Below are positions 60,223 to 64,000 of a stretch of 64,000 bases of DNA, piece after piece; position 1 is the first letter of the stretch; every line of letters begins with the position of its first letter. The stretch comes from JAVVHH01 sp964613945. GTDB taxonomy: Bacteria; Pseudomonadota; Alphaproteobacteria; Acetobacterales; Acetobacteraceae. The stretch lies in the NCBI GenBank assembly GCA_964613945.1, contig CAZTJC010000016.1, positions 28,848 to 92,847 of the forward strand. The letters run 5' to 3'. Under the pieces are notes generated by a model. That model saw only the letters and a program-made list of their open reading frames with translations, was not told the DNA's origin and ran no database searches. Made by a program: the position numbers and the translations under genes.

Positions 60223-62124
60223 ATGGATGGTGAGATCGTGCATATCGAGCCGCGCTCGATTGTCGATGAGGCGCCCAAGATTCGGATTCGCCTGACGCTC
60301 ATCGGAGATTTTCAGGCCGATAGTGCCGACGGTCAATCGTTGCTCCCGGTCAGCCGCAAGGCACGTGCCTTGCTCTGCATCATCGGGATGGCTCGTCCGC
60401 AGGGGGCCCTCCGTGCGGTGGCGGGCGCGCTGCTATGGTCGAGCAAACATCGCGAGGCGGTGGCCAATTCGCTGCGGCAAGCACTAGGGGAGTTGCAGCC
60501 GCTATTGGCAGTGTGTGGTCGGCCCTACCTGATCGCGACCAAGCGGGGCCGGCTGGTGCTGGACCCGGAATCCGTCTGGGTCGATGTGCTGGACATGACG
60601 CCGGCACAGGCCGCTGCCGTCGATCCCACTGACCCGGCCAATATGCTGTGTCGCGACTTACGCGGGATTTCGCCGACATTCGATGCATATCTCGATCGGT
60701 TGTGGGTCGAGATCGGGTATCGCCGGGCTCTGGCACCGCCGCGGGGAACGCCTCTTGGCGTGGGGCGCGATGTTGGGCAGGGTGGCTATCCGATGAGCCG
60801 CCAGCCCAGTGGGATCCCCTCGAACCCCAACCGCCTGTTCGGACATCCATCGGTGAGTGGATTGAGTTTCGAGAAGCTCGACCGTTTTCCGCAGACGTTC
60901 TCGACCGTGGCCGGAATACCCGATCATCAACTCGGCTGGCGGATGGCGGTGCTGCCGTTCCGCAGCTTGGGCGCGCCTATCGGGCGCGGCATCGCACTCG
61001 GCATGGCCGAAGAGGTGTCGGCTGCTTTGGGACGATTCCGGGCACCGCGTCTTGTTGCCACGGCGACCTTCTGGGACGGTGTCGGCCCGGCGTCGGACGC
61101 GATGAGCCGATGCAGGACTTATAATCTCGACTATATCATCGATGGCACGATCCAGGTAATCGATACCAAAGTGCGCGTGACGGTGATGTTGCTGGACGTG
61201 GTACTAAACTTCGAGGTTATCTGGAGTCAGCGTTTCGAAGGCCTACTCGACGATCTGTTCACCTTACAGGACCGGATCGCCTCTGAGACTGTTGCGCAAG
61301 TCGATCCCGAGTTGCACCAGCGGAACCTCGCAATATCTCGTCAGCCGAGCACGAGCACGGCCGAGGCGCATCGCGCTGTGCTGGAAGCAATCCACGGGAT
61401 CTTCCGACTGGACGAGCCGACGTTCATGCGCGCACGAACCCTACTCACTCATGCAATCGATCTAGACCCTGAGTTCAGTGCTGCCCATGCTTGGCTCGCC
61501 TACTGGGGCATCATGGCGGTCGGGCAAGGTTGGGCGCGAAACAGTCAGGAAGTGTTCTCCCTGGCCGGCGCGTCGGCTGAGAAGGCGATGCTGCTCGATC
61601 CCAAGGACGCTCGCGCTTTGGCAATTGCTGGTCACGTTAAGGCTTACCTCTTTCATGACGTCGCAAGCGCTCTTACGCTTCATGCTAGAGCAATTGAGCT
61701 CAATCCAAATATGTGGATTGCTTGGACACTTAGTGCTTGGTCGAAAACATACAGCGGAGATCACGCGACCTCTTTAAGACACGCACAAATGGCACAATCG
61801 CTTTCCCCTCGTGATCCGCACACGTTTTTCGTCGAGCATGCCTCGATGTATGCGCATTTGTTTCGAGGAGAATTGTCCGAGGCAGACGCGCTTGCCGAGG
61901 CAGTATTAGGACGTAAACCCAATCATGCTTCGGCAATCAGGGGACGGTTATCCATACTTGGGCATCTAGGCCGCATTCGGGAGGCTGAGGAGCATTTTTC
62001 TCGACTACTTATTATCGAACCCGAGTCAAACTTCTCGTCTATAGTCGCTCGTCCGCCGTTCCGACCTCACGACCTTGCCTACTATGCCGAAGGATTAAGG
62101 AGGGCTGGCATACCTGACGCTTAA
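60223..62124 (+). CDS. SARP-like winged-helix/TolB-type/TPR regulator
   Basis: About 633 residues. An N-terminal OmpR/BTAD-type segment (RLTLIGDFQADS, then VSRKARALLCIIGMA and SLRQALGELQPLL) is followed by a linker. Next comes a TolB-N/FlgO-like segment (WRMAVLPFRSLGAP...NLDYIIDGTIQV), then TPR-like helices (residues about 330-600; for example AHAWLAYWGIMAVG and HASAIRGRLSILGHLGRIREAEEHF). Such proteins regulate transport or secondary functions in alphaproteobacteria, and divergence from an exporter fits. The start is uncertain: TTG 60145, GTG 60184 and ATG 60223 are all in frame; the last leaves the palindrome free. The 3' half is visibly less GC-rich than the 5' half. Its stop shares TTAA with the convergent gene. 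Confidence 0.8.
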   Translation: MDGEIVHIEPRSIVDEAPKIRIRLTLIGDFQADSADGQSLLPVSRKARALLCIIGMARPQGALRAVAGALLWSSKHREAVANSLRQALGELQPLLAVCGRPYLIATKRGRLVLDPESVWVDVLDMTPAQAAAVDPTDPANMLCRDLRGISPTFDAYLDRLWVEIGYRRALAPPRGTPLGVGRDVGQGGYPMSRQPSGIPSNPNRLFGHPSVSGLSFEKLDRFPQTFSTVAGIPDHQLGWRMAVLPFRSLGAPIGRGIALGMAEEVSAALGRFRAPRLVATATFWDGVGPASDAMSRCRTYNLDYIIDGTIQVIDTKVRVTVMLLDVVLNFEVIWSQRFEGLLDDLFTLQDRIASETVAQVDPELHQRNLAISRQPSTSTAEAHRAVLEAIHGIFRLDEPTFMRARTLLTHAIDLDPEFSAAHAWLAYWGIMAVGQGWARNSQEVFSLAGASAEKAMLLDPKDARALAIAGHVKAYLFHDVASALTLHARAIELNPNMWIAWTLSAWSKTYSGDHATSLRHAQMAQSLSPRDPHTFFVEHASMYAHLFRGELSEADALAEAVLGRKPNHASAIRGRLSILGHLGRIREAEEHFSRLLIIEPESNFSSIVARPPFRPHDLAYYAEGLRRAGIPDA

Positions 62125-62915
62125 CCGTTAGCGGCGGCAGGAATGAGCGCGGCGGGACTGATGGGACATGAGCGCCGTTTCCGCACTGTGACAGCATACT
62201 TACCTTGGCGCGCTTCACGATCCGAGTTCGGTAGAAGCAATTCACCGAGTTTGCTCCAATCTTCTACAGAAACATCGGCTGCGGTCGAACAAGTGTAGTT
62301 ATTCAGATTGTCGTCCCGATAAGCGATTTGTGGGATCGGTTGCACTTGGATGAATGGAACGTTGGCGCGGAAAACAACAGCTTCATTCGTCCGCAGAATT
62401 CGGAAGTTATTGAACAACGGTCCAAACCAAACATCGGTTTCGACGATCCCCTCCCATGCGACTAGTCCTGGGATCGCCGGAAGATTGACTGGAGCACGCA
62501 CGTTCAAACTCCAGCCAGGCCGCGTTTTGACGAGAAGTCCAGACCAAATCTGAACACCGCCCACTTCAGGCATCGCCGTCAAAAAGGGCGGAGCATAACC
62601 CTGAAGGTCGGCAGGCACCGCTTGATCAAATAAGTTGCTGAACTCGGGATATTGAATAGAACCACTATCCGATTCAGTTAGTGGCAGCCAAGGATCATCT
62701 TCGCCAGATGACCAGAGAATGCGCTCGCCGTCCCAGATAAGCCGGAATGTCATTGGTGGAAACACCCAGTAGCCGAACCCGGCTGCTGAAGTGAGGGCGT
62801 CACAATACCTCATTGCTCTACTGGGAAGATAGCCTGCTGCTGACCGGTCGGCGCGCTTTGGCTCTCTTGCCGCATCGATCAACTTAAAAAACTGGACAAG
62901 AGAAGTATCGGGCAT
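62121..62915 (-). CDS. Unrecognised 264-residue protein, partner of a 26-residue peptide gene
   Basis: The start at ATG 62915 has a strong GGAGG (62921-62925) 5 bases upstream. The protein begins MPDTSLVQFFKLIDAAREPK and is rich in Trp, Pro and aromatic residues (GFGYWVFPPMTFRLIWDG at 46-63, then EDDPWLPLTE). The middle has VGGVQIWSGLLVKTRPGW and AWEGIVETDVWFGPLFNN. The C-terminus ends in KRRSC plus a Pro/Ala tail. There is no signal peptide, membrane helix or catalytic motif I recognise. The FGYWVFPP...W pattern faintly recalls DUF6065, but I cannot confirm this. It lies downstream of a tiny ORF and a perfect hairpin. Base composition is lower in GC than the chromosome around it. Confidence 0.75.
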   Translation of the reverse strand: MPDTSLVQFFKLIDAAREPKRADRSAAGYLPSRAMRYCDALTSAAGFGYWVFPPMTFRLIWDGERILWSSGEDDPWLPLTESDSGSIQYPEFSNLFDQAVPADLQGYAPPFLTAMPEVGGVQIWSGLLVKTRPGWSLNVRAPVNLPAIPGLVAWEGIVETDVWFGPLFNNFRILRTNEAVVFRANVPFIQVQPIPQIAYRDDNLNNYTCSTAADVSVEDWSKLGELLLPNSDREARQGKYAVTVRKRRSCPISPAALIPAAANG

Positions 62916-62933
62916 AATTACCTCCGAAGGGGC

Positions 62934-62957
62934 GGCACTCCGTAAAGACGGAGTGCC
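62934..62957 (-). terminator. Perfect hairpin between peptide gene and its partner
   Basis: GGCACTCCGT (62934-62943) and ACGGAGTGCC (62948-62957) pair perfectly around a 4-base loop. It sits 8 bases after the peptide stop and 8 bases before the GGAGG site of the next gene. No T-run follows, so it probably attenuates or stabilises the upstream transcript rather than ending transcription fully. This arrangement lets a short peptide be made in excess over the downstream protein. Confidence 0.7.
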
Positions 62958-62965
62958 GATAAACC

Positions 62966-63046
62966 TCAGAAGGTCAAGCTACCGCCGCCAATCTTGACGC
63001 GGCCGGTGTCCTTGGTCGAAGCGGGAGCCTTGGTCTGCTTTGCCAT
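62966..63046 (-). CDS. 26-residue Lys/Thr-rich peptide with Gly-Gly-Gly C-terminal motif
   Basis: The ORF starts ATG 63046, with CGGAGAAG a few bases upstream, and ends TGA 62966. It encodes MAKQTKAPASTKDTGRV followed by KIGGGSLTF. Four Lys and one Arg make it basic, and it has no Cys, signal sequence or hydrophobic helix. A proper ribosome-binding site, a hairpin immediately after the stop and a strongly initiated gene downstream argue that it is a real gene. It could be a precursor peptide, a leader peptide or a small regulator. I recognise no family. Confidence 0.6.
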   Translation of the reverse strand: MAKQTKAPASTKDTGRVKIGGGSLTF

Positions 63047-63726
63047 TTTACTTCTCCGAGAGGCGTTATTGCCTGAAACTCTTGTATCAAAGTTGAATAA
63101 AGATATCTATAGATCTGACGTTATTTAGACATAAATAATAAGTTAGAAAACTCGTACTAAGTGTGCGTAAAGATATCGATTATATTATATCTTATTGCTT
63201 TCGAAACATCGAACAATCAAATATCAAACAGAGTTGTATTATGATTATCAGAATTAAATTGGGCTAAAATGTAGATTTTTATAAATCAAGTCTTTAATGT
63301 AGGAAAATTTATTTGCCGCGGTCTTTGCAATTTCGGTTTTTGGTGCATCGAGAAATCGGCTCGCGATCCGTCGAACGCTTGATCACCCAAATTCGGTAAA
63401 GCGTTTACAAAGGCGTGCGCAAATTTCCTGACAGTCGATGGCAGAGATAGATGACATCGTACAAAACTGCAGTCATAATGCCGACGATCGGCAAAACGGC
63501 CTCATCGAGACTAATTAAGCACAAACCGAGTTTCTGACAGTATCGAACGTCGGTATAAACCGGGCCGCTATAATAATATCATGCATGCCCGCGCAGACGA
63601 TTCGCGTGAATCACCACCAGTGCGCAACCTAAAGATAAAACTGCTCACCACGCTGAGATAGGAGAGCTGAGCGGTTGTGATTCTTAGTGACGGGTCAGAC
63701 TGACGTTAGCATGGAATAATCCTGCG
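63047..63726. other. AT-rich stretch without recognisable genes
   Basis: About 680 bases, of which 63060-63330 is strongly AT-rich and quite unlike the rest of the window. AAAGATATC occurs twice (about 63099 and 63169). TATAATAATAT occurs near 63569-63579. No ORF with a credible start exceeds a few dozen codons. The part next to 63046 must contain the promoter of the peptide gene, but I cannot fix its boxes. The composition suggests acquired DNA or a relaxed spacer. Confidence 0.6.
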
Positions 63727-64000
63727 CTATAAAAGCTCGAGTTGGACCTTTGCAGGTGCTGGAACTCGGAACTGACTCACGTCGAGCGGTTGACGGCCTG
63801 GCAAGTGCAGCTTCCGGCGAAGACGGGCAAAACGCTGGTGCAGCAGGTCCGCATACACGCCGGTGCCGCGGAAACGATCGTGGAAGGTACTGTCGTTCAT
63901 GGCGCCGTCTCGGGTGTCACGGATCAGGGCCAGCACACGGCGCGCCCGGTCGGGCATGTGCTCGTTCAGCCAAGCCTCGAACATGTCGCGCAACTCCAGC
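63727..64000 (-). CDS. PA0069-family radical SAM protein, C-terminal end (runs off right edge)
   Basis: The frame is open from the right edge to the stop at 63727, giving about 91 codons. The sequence FEAWLNEHMPDRARRVLALI, then RDTRDGAMNDSTFHDRFRG and the C-terminal SQFRVPAP...QLELL matches the end of PA0069/Rv2578c-family radical SAM proteins, relatives of spore photoproduct lyase. The CxxxCxxC cluster motif would be outside the window. No in-frame stop precedes the edge, so the start lies beyond 64000. The substrate of this family is unknown. Confidence 0.85.
   Translation of the reverse strand, partial: LELRDMFEAWLNEHMPDRARRVLALIRDTRDGAMNDSTFHDRFRGTGVYADLLHQRFARLRRKLHLPGRQPLDVSQFRVPAPAKVQLELL

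Noticed and set aside
1..64000. CRISPR arrays, insertion sequences, integrases or prophage genes
   Set aside because: I saw no regularly spaced repeats, transposase or integrase motifs, or phage structural genes in any part of the window.

Overview
The window is GC-rich DNA with tightly packed operons, many 1-4 base stop/start overlaps, Tat-type signals on several binding proteins and GTG/TTG starts. Protein families such as DUF6489, PA0069-type radical SAM and SARP/TolB/TPR regulators point to an alphaproteobacterium, perhaps of the Acetobacteraceae/Rhodospirillales type. That placement is inference from gene content; no 16S gene is present. Most of the window is an accessory catabolic region for amino acids, amines and cyclic ureides. 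A few housekeeping genes (lepA, tRNA-Ser) lie near the right end.

Layout. (1) 1-5280: the edge of a DUF1993 gene, an RND efflux adaptor/pump pair, and a conserved hypothetical gene ending at a strong hairpin. (2) 16798 down to 5523: a nine-gene minus-strand operon: aldehyde dehydrogenase, HAD hydrolase, omega-aminotransferase, peptide-type ABC importer, then an APH-fold kinase beside an AGXT2L-like PLP enzyme. The last two look like a kinase/phospho-lyase pair. (3) 16893-25587: a LysR gene, then FAD oxidoreductase, GNAT, D-threonine-aldolase-like enzyme, second FAD oxidoreductase, ornithine-cyclodeaminase homologue, PdxA homologue and a TIM-barrel/cupin fusion. (4) 27871 down to 25584: an amino-acid importer without an ATPase. 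(5) 28060-29806: a third FAD oxidoreductase and a cupin. (6) 29963-41955: an unusual AroM-LuxR fusion regulator, a fused hydantoinase/oxoprolinase, an OPT transporter, AllA- and PuuE-like ureide enzymes, a second importer without an ATPase, an NAD-dependent epimerase and an SDR. (7) 43747 down to 42003: a Tat-exported Gfo/Idh/MocA protein and a YdcZ-type membrane protein. (8) 54236 down to 44068: an operon with N-carbamoyl-D-amino-acid hydrolase, three binding proteins, one permease, the only polar-amino-acid ATPase in the window, an imidase-like deacetylase, a hydantoin-racemase homologue, an amidohydrolase, an alpha/beta hydrolase and a luciferase-like monooxygenase, with a divergent LysR gene. 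(9) 55487-60078: cupin, tRNA-Ser(GGA), lipoprotein, lepA, small proteins and a Bcr/CflA exporter. (10) 60128-64000: a SARP/TolB/TPR regulator with a palindromic operator candidate. It is followed by an AT-rich stretch holding a 26-codon peptide gene, an intercistronic hairpin and an unrecognised 264-residue protein. The C-terminal end of a PA0069-family radical SAM gene closes the window.

How it may work together: the operons suggest scavenging of D-amino acids, hydroxylated amines and cyclic ureides (hydantoin, allantoin or imide type). Uptake would be by several ABC and OPT systems, followed by racemisation, ring opening, decarbamoylation, FAD-dependent deamination and aldehyde oxidation. 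Two intergenic regions 11 kb apart share a bipartite element at identical internal spacing, which suggests that one LysR regulator controls at least two of these operons. The best candidate for an undescribed system is the peptide/hairpin/protein cassette at 62121-63046.
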